The notes under the pieces are model-generated. The model saw only the letters and a list, made by a program, of their open reading frames with translations, ran no database searches and was not told the DNA's origin. From JANXSF01 sp043745195 (lineage in GTDB: Bacteria > Acidobacteriota > Terriglobia > Bryobacterales > Bryobacteraceae), in contig JAYTTF010000067.1 of assembly GCA_043745195.1 (NCBI GenBank), positions 14,150 through 78,149 of the forward strand: a stretch of 64,000 bases of DNA, in the 5' to 3' direction. The position numbers and the translations under genes are program-made. Positions 42,751 through 51,181 of the stretch are shown one piece after another; position 1 is the first letter of the stretch, and each line of letters opens with the position of its first letter.

Positions 42751-43314
42751 TTACGGCTTAAGAGTCAAAGGTTGCTGCATTGCAGTTGTTGCGTTAGGAC
42801 CGGCAGCAGCACCTTGTCCAGCCGAAGCGGCCTTTGCCACGGGTTTAGTTACTTCGGGACGAATGATGTCGATAGAGCCTTTGAAGTACGCACCATCCTC
42901 AATCACAATGCGCTGTGTCTTGATATCCCCAACCAGCTTCGCTTCTTTGCGGATTTCGATTTTGTCGGTGGCTTCCACGTTTCCGTGAATTGTACCCACA
43001 ACAATAATTTCACGAGCCTTCACAACGGCCTTCAAAGATCCGTTGGGGCCCACCGTCAAGCGGTGTTCTAACATCTCAATGGAACCGTCCACTTCGCCGT
43101 CCACAATCAAATCTTCGCGACTGAAGATGTTCCCTTTCACCACTACGCTCTTGCCGATTGCGGCGGTAGCGCGGGAACTGGAATCTAGCTGATCAAAACC
43201 TTTAGCTGGTAATGTGTTCATTGGTATTCCCTCTCTGGCCAATTCTGATGTTGAAGGCGGCGCTGTTGATTGTCTCGAAGGCGGCGGCACTTCGTCTTTC
43301 CGGCGATTCCACAT
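42751..43314 (-). CDS. Bactofilin (polymer-forming cytoskeletal protein)
   Basis: A 187-residue bactofilin. Residues about 50-155 hold the right-handed beta-helix with repeated hydrophobic turns: SVVVKGNIFSREDLIVDGEV, VGPNGSLKAVVKAREIIVVG, VEATDKIEIRKEAKLVGDI and RIVIEDGAYFKGSI. The N- and C-terminal tails are proline- and alanine-rich and disordered. Bactofilins polymerise without nucleotide beneath the inner membrane and position cell-wall enzymes or chromosome machinery. The start ATG at 43314 has a good GCAGGAG ribosome binding site. A promoter-like sequence lies about 40 bases upstream. It is coupled to the methyltransferase-like gene. Confidence 0.93.
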   Translation of the reverse strand: MWNRRKDEVPPPSRQSTAPPSTSELAREGIPMNTLPAKGFDQLDSSSRATAAIGKSVVVKGNIFSREDLIVDGEVDGSIEMLEHRLTVGPNGSLKAVVKAREIIVVGTIHGNVEATDKIEIRKEAKLVGDIKTQRIVIEDGAYFKGSIDIIRPEVTKPVAKAASAGQGAAAGPNATTAMQQPLTLKP

Positions 43315-43351
43315 ACAATCACACTCCTGCGAAAAAAATGCGTTAAACTAC

Positions 43352-43381
43352 ATCGTAAACGGCCCAGGTGGTCTATGGCAA
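43352..43381 (-). promoter_or_regulatory. Candidate promoter of the bactofilin gene
   Basis: On the minus strand TTGCCA (complement of 43376-43381) and TACGAT (complement of 43352-43357) are separated by 18 bp and sit about 40 bases before the bactofilin ATG. The region is downstream of the broken gene at 43.4-44.4 kb. The prediction is by sequence match only. Confidence 0.4.
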
Positions 43382-43426
43382 TCGCCCAATGCTCTTAATC
43401 CGCAATTACTTTAAAAATCGTCCCAT

Positions 43427-44374
43427 CTAATATGGCAACGTGTAATCAATTCCCGGTTCTTCAATAGTACCTGTTCCACCTCCAAATAGCAGGAACGGAC
43501 TCCGCTGCCACAGAAAATCTGTCCGCACACGCGCATCAACGGGCAACACTTGGCAGGCTTTATCCGCAGCACCACAGGAACAATATTTCGAACGCAGATC
43601 CACAAAATCATCGCGTTTAGGCCGCTTTAGCCAAGTTGCAAGCAGCATCCGAGTTTGCGCGTCACGGGCATCTTCCTGCCCTCGAATAGCATTGCCATGG
43701 CTTTCAGTCGTACGGCGAACCCTTTCGTACAACCCTGACGACATCTGATCCAGCGTAACCCTGGGCTAGTAATCCGTAAAAAGTATCGTATGCCAAATTG
43801 GACTTGAAATAAGCACTATGTTCGTCTTGAACATCAATGGTAATTGGAATCACCATTGCAATTGCTCCCTTAGAAAGATCGGCGTAGAGGTCGTTGTACT
43901 TGTCGGGGTCAACTCGCCGAGCCAGTTTGGCAAGCATTAATTGTTGATTCTGAATCGCGGCATCCTCAACCACGTTCCAAGCAACAGTCAATCCGAAAAA
44001 CACGCCAACGTACTGGTAACGAGAAGTGTTTCCAATCCAAGTCCAGGCCTTCCCGTCAATGTTTCCGCGATAAACTCCGTTGTTGATTTCCTCACTAGCC
44101 ATACCATTGTCGAAAGGGGAATCCGTTGGGAATGCGCAACGTCAAACAGGATCTGAATTCCAGCCAATGCCCTTCGAACATTTTCCAAAGCGGCTGGAGA
44201 CTTGGTGGAAGCAAACCGGAGAGCCTCAGCAGCAAGGTGATGGCCAGTCCAAATTGCTGAATCCCCACAACGGGAATAGCCAATGATTTGGTTGCTGGTT
44301 GCGCTGGCGTAGACTGGACTCAGAATGGTTCCATAGGTAACGAAGCTGAACAGCAAGACCAACAAACTTCGCAT
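43427..44374 (-). pseudogene. Secreted-protein gene broken by two frameshifts
   Basis: Three consecutive pieces in different frames on the minus strand read as one protein of about 315 residues. Piece 1 (from 44374) has a signal peptide (MRSLLVLLFSFVTYG) and runs through DSAIWTGHHLAAEALRFAS to GIQILFDV. Near 44140 the sense continues in another frame as RCAFPTDSPFDNGMASEEI, and on through WIGNTSRYQYVGVFFGLTVA to AYDTFYGLL. Near 43760 it switches again to SGLYERVRRTTESHGNAI, then AQTRMLLATWLKRPKRDDF, and stops at 43427. Each switch is at a stop codon in the other frame, and protein-like sequence continues straight across. The intact parent would be a secreted alpha-rich protein of unknown function. 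I cannot exclude assembly errors. Confidence 0.72.
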
Positions 44375-44383
44375 ACTTTCAGT

Positions 44384-45511
44384 TTAGGCCATCGAAATCA
44401 CTTCGCCTGTTTTTGAAGTGTCGTATCCAGCCAACACCTCCAACATGCGTCGTAGTTCACTTCTCTGCAGAACGTCCAGAAATTCTTTCGTTGCCGGCAA
44501 ATCAGCGGTGCTCCGGTGCATCACCAAATCGTATCGTTCACTATGCAATGCAATGAAATCCAACCCAAATGCTTGCGCGGCAGATTGGGTTGCAAGGCAA
44601 ACATCCGCTTCGCCCGACACAACGCAATGGGCCGCTGCAAGGTGCCCGTAAGCAACTTTTTCATATCCTTGGACCCTATTGAATTCGATTCCTGCTTTGC
44701 CCAATAGCTTATCCAACAAACCGCGGCTACCCGAACCAGTCTCGCGATTCACAAATCGGACATTCCTTCGAGCCAAGTCCTCAATCTTGCGAATCCCTTT
44801 TGAATTTCCTGGGGCGACAATCAGACCTTCCTCCCAACGGGCGAACGTTACCACGCAGAAATCCTGGCCCGGAAATTCGCTGCGAAGGTAAGGCAGATTG
44901 AATTCTCCAGTAGCTTCATCTTCAAGATGCGATCCGGCAATATGCACTTTCCCTTCACTCAACCAAGTGAGGGCAAGTCTGCTTGACGCGGCGGCAGGGA
45001 CAATTTCCACTCCACTGATTCTTTCCACCATGCGGGAGAGCAGGCTGGAAGCAGGGTCACAACCCGCTACTACAAGCCTCTTGTGAGCCGCTTCTTCCTT
45101 TGCGAATACCGCCAGATCCGCCCTGCCCTTTACGCGGCCAGTTCGTTCGATTACGCCATCAGCTTCTGGCATGTAGTACGGAGACGCGCTCACTGGCACG
45201 CTAACCCAGCGTGACCCGATTCGGCAGATACGCACCGGTTGACCCTTCACTTGAGGCTTAACACTAAGAACCTCCGTTGCAAGTAAATCGGGCGGTTTGG
45301 GCAAACTCAATTGCAGCGAAAATAATTCGTCCACCGAAACCCCCAACTCGCGCGCAAGATGAAGTGCAACCTCAGTGTTGGGCACGTACGTTCCGGCCTC
45401 AATAGCGTAAATGGTCTGCCGGCTAACTTCCACTCGGCGAGCCAAATCGGCAGCAGCAATGCCTCTGCTTTTCCGAATCTCTGCCAACCTGTTCTTCACG
45501 CGTGTTTTCAT
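44384..45511 (-). CDS. XRE-family regulator fused to a periplasmic-binding-protein-like domain
   Basis: A 375-residue protein. Residues about 5-65 are an XRE-type helix-turn-helix (NRLAEIRKSRGIAAADLARR, SRQTIYAIEAGTYVPN). The rest (about 110-350) is a PBP-like ligand-binding domain of the PF12727 type, recognised by AGCDPASSLLSRMVER, GSHLEDEATGEFN, ARWEEGLIVAPGN, FVNRETGSGSRGLLDKLL and HLAAAHCVVSGEADVC. Regulators with this build usually sense a small ligand in the cytoplasm; related proteins occur with molybdate or tungstate genes. The ATG at 45511 is only seven bases after the stop of the Oar gene upstream, so both are probably on one transcript. A longer frame from 45598 would overlap the receptor gene. 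Confidence 0.85.
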   Translation of the reverse strand: MKTRVKNRLAEIRKSRGIAAADLARRVEVSRQTIYAIEAGTYVPNTEVALHLARELGVSVDELFSLQLSLPKPPDLLATEVLSVKPQVKGQPVRICRIGSRWVSVPVSASPYYMPEADGVIERTGRVKGRADLAVFAKEEAAHKRLVVAGCDPASSLLSRMVERISGVEIVPAAASSRLALTWLSEGKVHIAGSHLEDEATGEFNLPYLRSEFPGQDFCVVTFARWEEGLIVAPGNSKGIRKIEDLARRNVRFVNRETGSGSRGLLDKLLGKAGIEFNRVQGYEKVAYGHLAAAHCVVSGEADVCLATQSAAQAFGLDFIALHSERYDLVMHRSTADLPATKEFLDVLQRSELRRMLEVLAGYDTSKTGEVISMA

Positions 45512-45518
45512 AGTGGCT

Positions 45519-48500
45519 CTAGAATTGAATCTTCGCGACGCATTCAAATACGCGGGGATTGCCCGCGCTGGTAATGCTACCAAACGAAGCGCTTCCAAAA
45601 ATTCCGCTGGGATCGTTCAAAGGCGGAGTGTTGGACACATTGAACACTTCGGCACGAAAGTTCACAGCCATCCGCTCCGTGATCCTGAATGTTTTTCCAA
45701 TCATCAAATCCGCATTCTGCAACCCAGGTCCTCGAACCGGGTTGCGAGAACTGTTGCCGATTACAAACTGAGGAGCAGCCATGAAGGATGCAGGGTTGAA
45801 ATAGCTTGCAAGGCTCCTGCCTTTGTATTGGTTGGGATCGCTGATTCTGTTTGGTCGTTGCACCGCAAAGCCAAGGGCTGCGTTGTTATTGACGGCCTGC
45901 GTAACAGCTACAGCCGCACCGGTCTGCACACGCATCAAACCGGCAATTTGCCATCCGGAAATCTTCCACCATCGGGGTAAATCGTAAGCCCAACCAAGCG
46001 CGAACACTTGGGGAATATCTCCGGTGGAAACGTCTTTTTCCAAATGCCGGTTATAGGCATCCGCAGCTCCACTATTGTTCAACACCGGGCCTGTAAAAAT
46101 ACTCTGCGAAAAAACGCTGGATGCGTCGTCGATTAATTTGGAAAAAGTATAGGCGGCGTTCACTATCAGCCCTCCAGACAGCCGTTTTTCCACTTTCGCA
46201 ATAGCAGCGTTATAGCTGGAGTTTCCTACGTTGTCACGAAACAAAGCCACAGTAGTAAAGCGCGGAAAGGGCCTAAGCAGTTGTTGTTGCGTTACAGTTG
46301 CACCGCCCAAGGACGACGAAAGGGGCACCTTCCCGAAGTAAGGATTTTGCGCTCTATTCAACAGAGCCGAGCCCATGGCAAGGTATTCAGAAGGCAATTG
46401 GTTTATGTTCGCATCAGGAATCCCTAGCCGGGTGTTTTTCGACCCCAAATACCCAAATTCAAAACTCCAATTTTTCCCGGCAGTTTTTTGAATCGTGACA
46501 TTCCATTGCTGCGAATAGCCGGAACCGTTGCTGCGATTCACGCCAAAAACTCCTTGCCCTAACCCGGAGTTTGGATTCGGCTCAGATACTTGTACCGAAG
46601 GCCCGTTCGATAGTAAGAATGCTGCGTTCAGATTATCTTGGGATTGCTGCCCCACTGTTTGGACGAACGGGAATTGCGGCAAAGTGAACGGGGTGGTGAT
46701 GCCCGATTGTTCAAAGAACACCATTCCATATCCGGAGCGAATCGCCCAACTTTCACCCACCTTGTAAGCTATTCCAAAGCGAGGACCAAAGTTGCAACAT
46801 TCTAAATTTCGTGCCGTTTGTGGGAATTCCAACAGTTGTGTCTTTAGATTGAAAACCGCACCTTGTTGGTGTTTTTCAGTCGACGGAAAATTAAGTGTGT
46901 AACGAGTGCCGATGTTGACCGTCAACCGAGGGGAAACTTTCCAATCGTCGCTAATGAAAAACTCAGCGATCCGCGCGCGTGGTTGAAGGACTTGCTTTTG
47001 AAGATCAATGCTAAATGAATCGACCTGCCCCAAAAGTAGCGAAGCCGTAGAATTACCGCCGCCAGTCATGCTATTGGTGCCGGTAGTGCTGAATGAGAAC
47101 AAACCAGTAGGATTCGGTGGATTCAAAACGTCCAGGTGTTCAAGCCTTATATCCACTCCGAACTTCAAAGAATGGCTCCCCCGAAGAATAGTGAACGTGT
47201 CCAGGAACTCAGTAACGGATGTTGTGAAATTGGAGTTGGCAGCAGTGGTAGGGCCGATTTGTTGAAACCCGGCGACAGCGAAGATAGGCAGAACCGAAGG
47301 GAACGAATTCGAAGGTAGTCCCGGAACTGTGATGCCTCCTTCCTGCAACGACCGTTGATTGAGGTCGCGAGTGGAATATCCAAATCGAAACTGGTTCAGA
47401 ACCGTAGGCGAATGTGCCCAATTGTAATCGCCAACAATTGCACGGGCTTGTGTTTTGGCGTGCCCGATTACACCTGTTGTAAGGCTTCCGCTGCCGCCAG
47501 GCAATGGAGTTACAGGCGAATCTTCATCGCGGAAAATTGTATAGCGCGCGAAGAAGCGCTGTCTTGCTCCAATGTAGTGGTCAAGTCGAATGTCCGCCTG
47601 ATCCTGATCGTCTGGTTCTGTGGCTGTCCGGACAAAATTATTGGCATCGGAGTTATTCGGCAAAGGGTACTTTTGCAGAATCTGACGGGCAATCGGATCT
47701 ATACGGTTGGCGGGGAGTGCATTCCCGGCGAAGGGAATTCGGGGGGAATTGGCAGAATCGTAGATCGGTCCCGGAAAAATCCCTTGGCGCTGGGCCAATG
47801 TGGGAACCACGCTGAAGCGGGTGATGCCAGTGCGGATGCGCGTTCCTTGCCAATCGAGAAAAAAGAATGTCTTGTTTTTCTGAACGGGTCCACCCAATGT
47901 CATCCCAAATTGGTTGCGACGGAAGAGCGGTTTAGGCCCGGGTTGGGCAAACAGATTGCGAGCATTGAGCGCTTCGTTTCTGAAGAACTCGAATAGACTG
48001 CCATGCAACTGGTTACTTCCGGATTTACCAATCATCATGATGGTCCCGCCATTGGAACGGCCGTATTCGGCAGAGTAGGCATTCACATTCAATTTCAAGT
48101 CCGCCATGCCATCCAGAATCGGGAAATAAGCCACCTGTCCCGGTTCCGGTTGCAGCACGCTGATGCCGTCGTAGATGTATTCGTTCGTGCGCGGGCGGCT
48201 GCCGTTAATGCGAGGTAGAAATTGGCCGCTTGGGATGGCCACGCCAGGGCTTAGGCTAAGCAGGGCAACAAAATTTCGCCCGTCTACCGGCAATGTGGAT
48301 ATTAACTTCCCATCAATACGCATACTCACTTCGCCGCTAGTCGTCTGTAATAAGGGAGCCTCGCTTGTCACTTCTACAGATTGTGGCACCTCCCCAATTT
48401 CCAGTTTCACATTCAGTACCGTCCGATCCGCCAATCGCAGGGTCAATCCAGATTGCCGGTATAATCGAAACCCTTTCTGCTCCACGGTGAACATGTAACG

Positions 48501-48713
48501 GCTGCTTGGCAAACCTACAATGTGATAGTCACCTCGCTCATTAGACACTGCCGAATATTGCACGGCAGTGGCTTGATCATGAACTTCAATCTTCGCGTTT
48601 GGGACTGGCAGCCCGGCAGGATCCTGAATCGTGCCAAAAAGTTCGGTTCGGCCCGCCTGCCCACAGCAAATGGAGTGCGCCAAAATTAGTCCCCATATAA
48701 GGATGTACTTCAT
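45519..48713 (-). CDS. Second Oar-type TonB-dependent receptor
   Basis: A 1064-residue protein with signal peptide MKYILIWGLILAHSICCG, an N-terminal carboxypeptidase-regulatory domain (ELFGTIQDPAGLPVPNAKIE, GDYHIVGLPSSRYMFTVEQK), a plug (ISTLPVDGRNFVALLSLSPG) and a barrel with repeated FFFLDWQGTR-like strands; it ends CVAKIQF. The sequence is clearly related to the other Oar receptor at 27.6-30.9 kb but not a recent copy. It is followed directly by the XRE-PBP regulator on the same strand and is divergent from the spermidine-synthase-like gene, 65 bases away. The substrate is unknown; co-transcription with a ligand-sensing regulator suggests that the receptor is controlled by its own substrate. 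Confidence 0.9.
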   Translation of the reverse strand: MKYILIWGLILAHSICCGQAGRTELFGTIQDPAGLPVPNAKIEVHDQATAVQYSAVSNERGDYHIVGLPSSRYMFTVEQKGFRLYRQSGLTLRLADRTVLNVKLEIGEVPQSVEVTSEAPLLQTTSGEVSMRIDGKLISTLPVDGRNFVALLSLSPGVAIPSGQFLPRINGSRPRTNEYIYDGISVLQPEPGQVAYFPILDGMADLKLNVNAYSAEYGRSNGGTIMMIGKSGSNQLHGSLFEFFRNEALNARNLFAQPGPKPLFRRNQFGMTLGGPVQKNKTFFFLDWQGTRIRTGITRFSVVPTLAQRQGIFPGPIYDSANSPRIPFAGNALPANRIDPIARQILQKYPLPNNSDANNFVRTATEPDDQDQADIRLDHYIGARQRFFARYTIFRDEDSPVTPLPGGSGSLTTGVIGHAKTQARAIVGDYNWAHSPTVLNQFRFGYSTRDLNQRSLQEGGITVPGLPSNSFPSVLPIFAVAGFQQIGPTTAANSNFTTSVTEFLDTFTILRGSHSLKFGVDIRLEHLDVLNPPNPTGLFSFSTTGTNSMTGGGNSTASLLLGQVDSFSIDLQKQVLQPRARIAEFFISDDWKVSPRLTVNIGTRYTLNFPSTEKHQQGAVFNLKTQLLEFPQTARNLECCNFGPRFGIAYKVGESWAIRSGYGMVFFEQSGITTPFTLPQFPFVQTVGQQSQDNLNAAFLLSNGPSVQVSEPNPNSGLGQGVFGVNRSNGSGYSQQWNVTIQKTAGKNWSFEFGYLGSKNTRLGIPDANINQLPSEYLAMGSALLNRAQNPYFGKVPLSSSLGGATVTQQQLLRPFPRFTTVALFRDNVGNSSYNAAIAKVEKRLSGGLIVNAAYTFSKLIDDASSVFSQSIFTGPVLNNSGAADAYNRHLEKDVSTGDIPQVFALGWAYDLPRWWKISGWQIAGLMRVQTGAAVAVTQAVNNNAALGFAVQRPNRISDPNQYKGRSLASYFNPASFMAAPQFVIGNSSRNPVRGPGLQNADLMIGKTFRITERMAVNFRAEVFNVSNTPPLNDPSGIFGSASFGSITSAGNPRVFECVAKIQF

Positions 48714-48778
48714 ACGTTACACTGTCATTTTAACACGACCCTTATTTCCCGCTTCACGGTGGAGTACGATGGGTCTCA

Positions 48779-50947
48779 ATGCACCAATCAGCCTTTCGTT
48801 GGCTCTATGCACTTTTCTTCTTATCAGGCTTCCCTGCCCTCCTTTATCAAATTGTCTGGCAACGTACTTTATTCGCCATTTACGGAGTAAACATTGAATC
48901 GGTAACGATGGTGGTCAGCGCCTTTATGCTTGGCCTCGGCCTTGGCAGTTTAGCCGGGGGGCGAGTGTCGAAGAACCCCTCTGCTCCATTGCTGCTTCTG
49001 TTCGCCGCAGTGGAACTTGGCGTTGCTGCTTTCGGATCCATCTCATTACCACTATTCCATTGGGTAGCGAACTTCACCGCAGGCGCACCGCCTCTTGAAA
49101 CTGGGCTGATTTCCTTCGCCTTGGTGCTGATTCCAACTGTACTGATGGGCGCGACACTTCCACTACTGGTGGCGCAATTGGTGAGGCTTTCAGGCAACGT
49201 GGGCCGCTCCGTGGGCATGCTGTATTTTGTGAACACCTTAGGTTCCGCAGTCGCCTGCTTTGCTGCGGGCATGTTCATTATGCGGAACCTTGGGATGTCA
49301 GGTTCCATTGCACTTGCTGTAGGGATAAACGTTGTGGCGGCAGTGGTTGTGCTGATCCTTCATTTTCGATGGAAGGGTGCAGCCGTTGATGAATCCTTAA
49401 ACTCACAGAAAGACTCCGCAACGCCTGTCCAGATCATCGCTTTCCCAATCGCCCTGGCGCTTGCGGCCATGTCGGGCTTCATTTCTTTGTGCTACGAAAT
49501 TGTCTGGTACAGACTTTATTCCTTCGCCAGTGACGGCACGGCGCAATGCTTCGCTTACGTGCTGGGTACCTTTCTGACGGGAATAGCCTTTGGATCCCTC
49601 CTTGGACGCCGACTTTGTCGCGGTGCCACACTGCGTTCCATAGGTGTGCTGGTATTACTGGCCAACCTGGTTGGATTCGCCATTGTCCCGCTGGTGGCTT
49701 TCTGCGTTCGCTATATAGATTACGTTTGGACGCTCCCGCTTTCAGCCGTGGCTGCGGGATTGCTGGGTGCCACGTTTCCGCTTATGTGTCACATATCTGT
49801 GCCGCCAGATAATCTCGCAGGGCAGGGACTTAGCTACCTTTATCTCAGCAACATTATCGGATCCGCAGCAGGCAGTTGGTTGATTGGGTTCGTTTTGATG
49901 GATTACCTATCGCTGCGATCCATCTCGGTCCTATTGGCCGTGCTGGGTGTTGCCGTAGCCGTAACTTTGTTAGCGGCAAGTGGAATGAGGACGGTAGGCT
50001 TAGTCTCAGGCATTGTCCTTTGCGCGGCGATCATTCTATCGTCGGTCCCATTGTTTGCGCCTGTGTATGATGAACTCCAGTCCAAAGGCGATTTTGGCAA
50101 ACCGAAGACCCGTATTATTGATATTGTCGAAACGCGCAGCGGCGTGATCAGTGTAGACGAGGCGCATGAAATCTACGGCGGCGGCGTCTATGATGGCATG
50201 CTGAGCACGGACTTGATGCAGAACGAAATTCTGGAGCGGGCGTTTGCGGTGAGTCTATTTCATCCCAACCCGAAAGCGGTGCTGATGATCGGCCTTTCCG
50301 GCGGTGCTTGGTCGCAAGTGATTGCAAACCATCCTCAAGTGGAGAAAGTGACCATTGTTGAAATCAATCCCGGCTATTTGAATTTGATGCGCCGTTACCC
50401 GGAAGTTGCTCCTCAATTAAGCAACCCCAAAGTGGAAATTGTTATTGACGACGGACGGCGTTGGATGTTCCGCAATCGTAACCAAAAGTTCGATTTCATT
50501 GTGATGGACACCATTTATCATCATCGGGCTCATGCCACGAATCTACTGTCCACCGAAATGATGGACCTTGCCCGGCAATTGTTAAAGCCGCAAGGAGTGT
50601 TGTATTTTAACTCAACTTATTCGGAAGAAGCACAGCGTACTGGGGCGGTGAAGTTTCCGTTCGGGTACCGGTTTGGACCTATGATGGCCGTTAGCGACAG
50701 CCCCATTACATTGGATAAAGAGCGCTGGAAAAATGTATTGGCAAACTACAAATTAGAAGGTAAGCCGGCTCTGGATCTATCCAATCCGCAAGCCGTGAAG
50801 AGACTAAACGAAATTCTTTATTATGTAGATACGCTACCGGGGATTCCATTGAATTACGAACGAATGGAGACCCGAGAACTGCTTCTGAAGCGAACCGAAA
50901 ATTTGAAAGTTGTCACCGATGACAACATGGTGACTGAGTGGCAGTAG
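48779..50947 (+). CDS. Fused membrane domain and spermidine-synthase-like methyltransferase fold
   Basis: A 722-residue protein. The first 430 residues have about twelve to fourteen hydrophobic helices starting with FLSGFPALLYQIVWQRTLFA, typical of the bacterial fused MFS/spermidine-synthase family. The C-terminal domain (about 470-720) has the Rossmann-like fold: MIGLSGGAWSQVI, VTIVEINPGYLNLMRRYPEV and IVIDDGRRWMFRNRNQKFD. The catalytic segment that in true spermidine synthases reads D(S/T)xDP is here VMDTIYHH, so aminopropyl transfer is doubtful. The substrate is unknown. The gene is divergent from the second Oar receptor and stands alone on its strand. Confidence 0.85.
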   Translation: MHQSAFRWLYALFFLSGFPALLYQIVWQRTLFAIYGVNIESVTMVVSAFMLGLGLGSLAGGRVSKNPSAPLLLLFAAVELGVAAFGSISLPLFHWVANFTAGAPPLETGLISFALVLIPTVLMGATLPLLVAQLVRLSGNVGRSVGMLYFVNTLGSAVACFAAGMFIMRNLGMSGSIALAVGINVVAAVVVLILHFRWKGAAVDESLNSQKDSATPVQIIAFPIALALAAMSGFISLCYEIVWYRLYSFASDGTAQCFAYVLGTFLTGIAFGSLLGRRLCRGATLRSIGVLVLLANLVGFAIVPLVAFCVRYIDYVWTLPLSAVAAGLLGATFPLMCHISVPPDNLAGQGLSYLYLSNIIGSAAGSWLIGFVLMDYLSLRSISVLLAVLGVAVAVTLLAASGMRTVGLVSGIVLCAAIILSSVPLFAPVYDELQSKGDFGKPKTRIIDIVETRSGVISVDEAHEIYGGGVYDGMLSTDLMQNEILERAFAVSLFHPNPKAVLMIGLSGGAWSQVIANHPQVEKVTIVEINPGYLNLMRRYPEVAPQLSNPKVEIVIDDGRRWMFRNRNQKFDFIVMDTIYHHRAHATNLLSTEMMDLARQLLKPQGVLYFNSTYSEEAQRTGAVKFPFGYRFGPMMAVSDSPITLDKERWKNVLANYKLEGKPALDLSNPQAVKRLNEILYYVDTLPGIPLNYERMETRELLLKRTENLKVVTDDNMVTEWQ

Positions 50948-50994
50948 CTTCGGGTAATCCCAGCGGGTAAGGCTGAAGTGCACCAAGAAGGGTC

Positions 50995-51095
50995 GCCAAA
51001 GGGGACACGGTACCCAGGCCGCTACGCCTAGAGCATCAGAGAATTTCATTCGGAGTTCTGTCGCTTCAGGCCAGGGAACCATGTCCCCGTTTGGC
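50995..51095. repeat. Imperfect inverted repeat of REP/BIME type
   Basis: The left arm at 50995-51020 reads GCCAAAGGGGACACGG and continues TACCCAGGCC; the right arm at 51069-51095, read on the other strand, gives GCCAAACGGGGACATGG and continues TTCCCTGGCC. The arms match at 23 of 26 aligned positions with a one-base bulge, separated by 48 bases. Palindromic GGGGACA...CCC units of this sort occur next to IS200-like REP-associated transposases in many genomes. No transposase is present here. The element lies in the intergenic region between convergent genes. Confidence 0.75.
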
Positions 51096-51136
51096 TCGCG
51101 ATACCCTGATCTTCGATACAGTCTGCCGTTTTAGGT

Positions 51137-51173
51137 TCAAATGCATTGCGCCGCGCCGAAGCGGCCTTTGGGC
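51137..51173 (+). repeat. 37-bp dispersed repeat, copy 1
   Basis: A 37-bp sequence starting TCAAATGCATTG and ending GCGGCCTTTGGGC that recurs at 63964-64000 with 34 of 37 positions identical and in the same orientation. It contains a GC-rich hairpin, GCCGC-GCCGAA-GCGGC. It lies nine bases before the stop codon of the aldo/keto reductase gene and 42 bases after the inverted repeat. Confidence 0.8.
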
Positions 51174-51181
51174 TAACTTAG

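Noticed and set aside
47355..47996. 213-residue frame opposite the second Oar receptor
   Set aside because: It lies fully within the receptor gene on the other strand, has no ribosome binding site or recognisable motif and is Cys/Arg-rich in the way shadows usually are.
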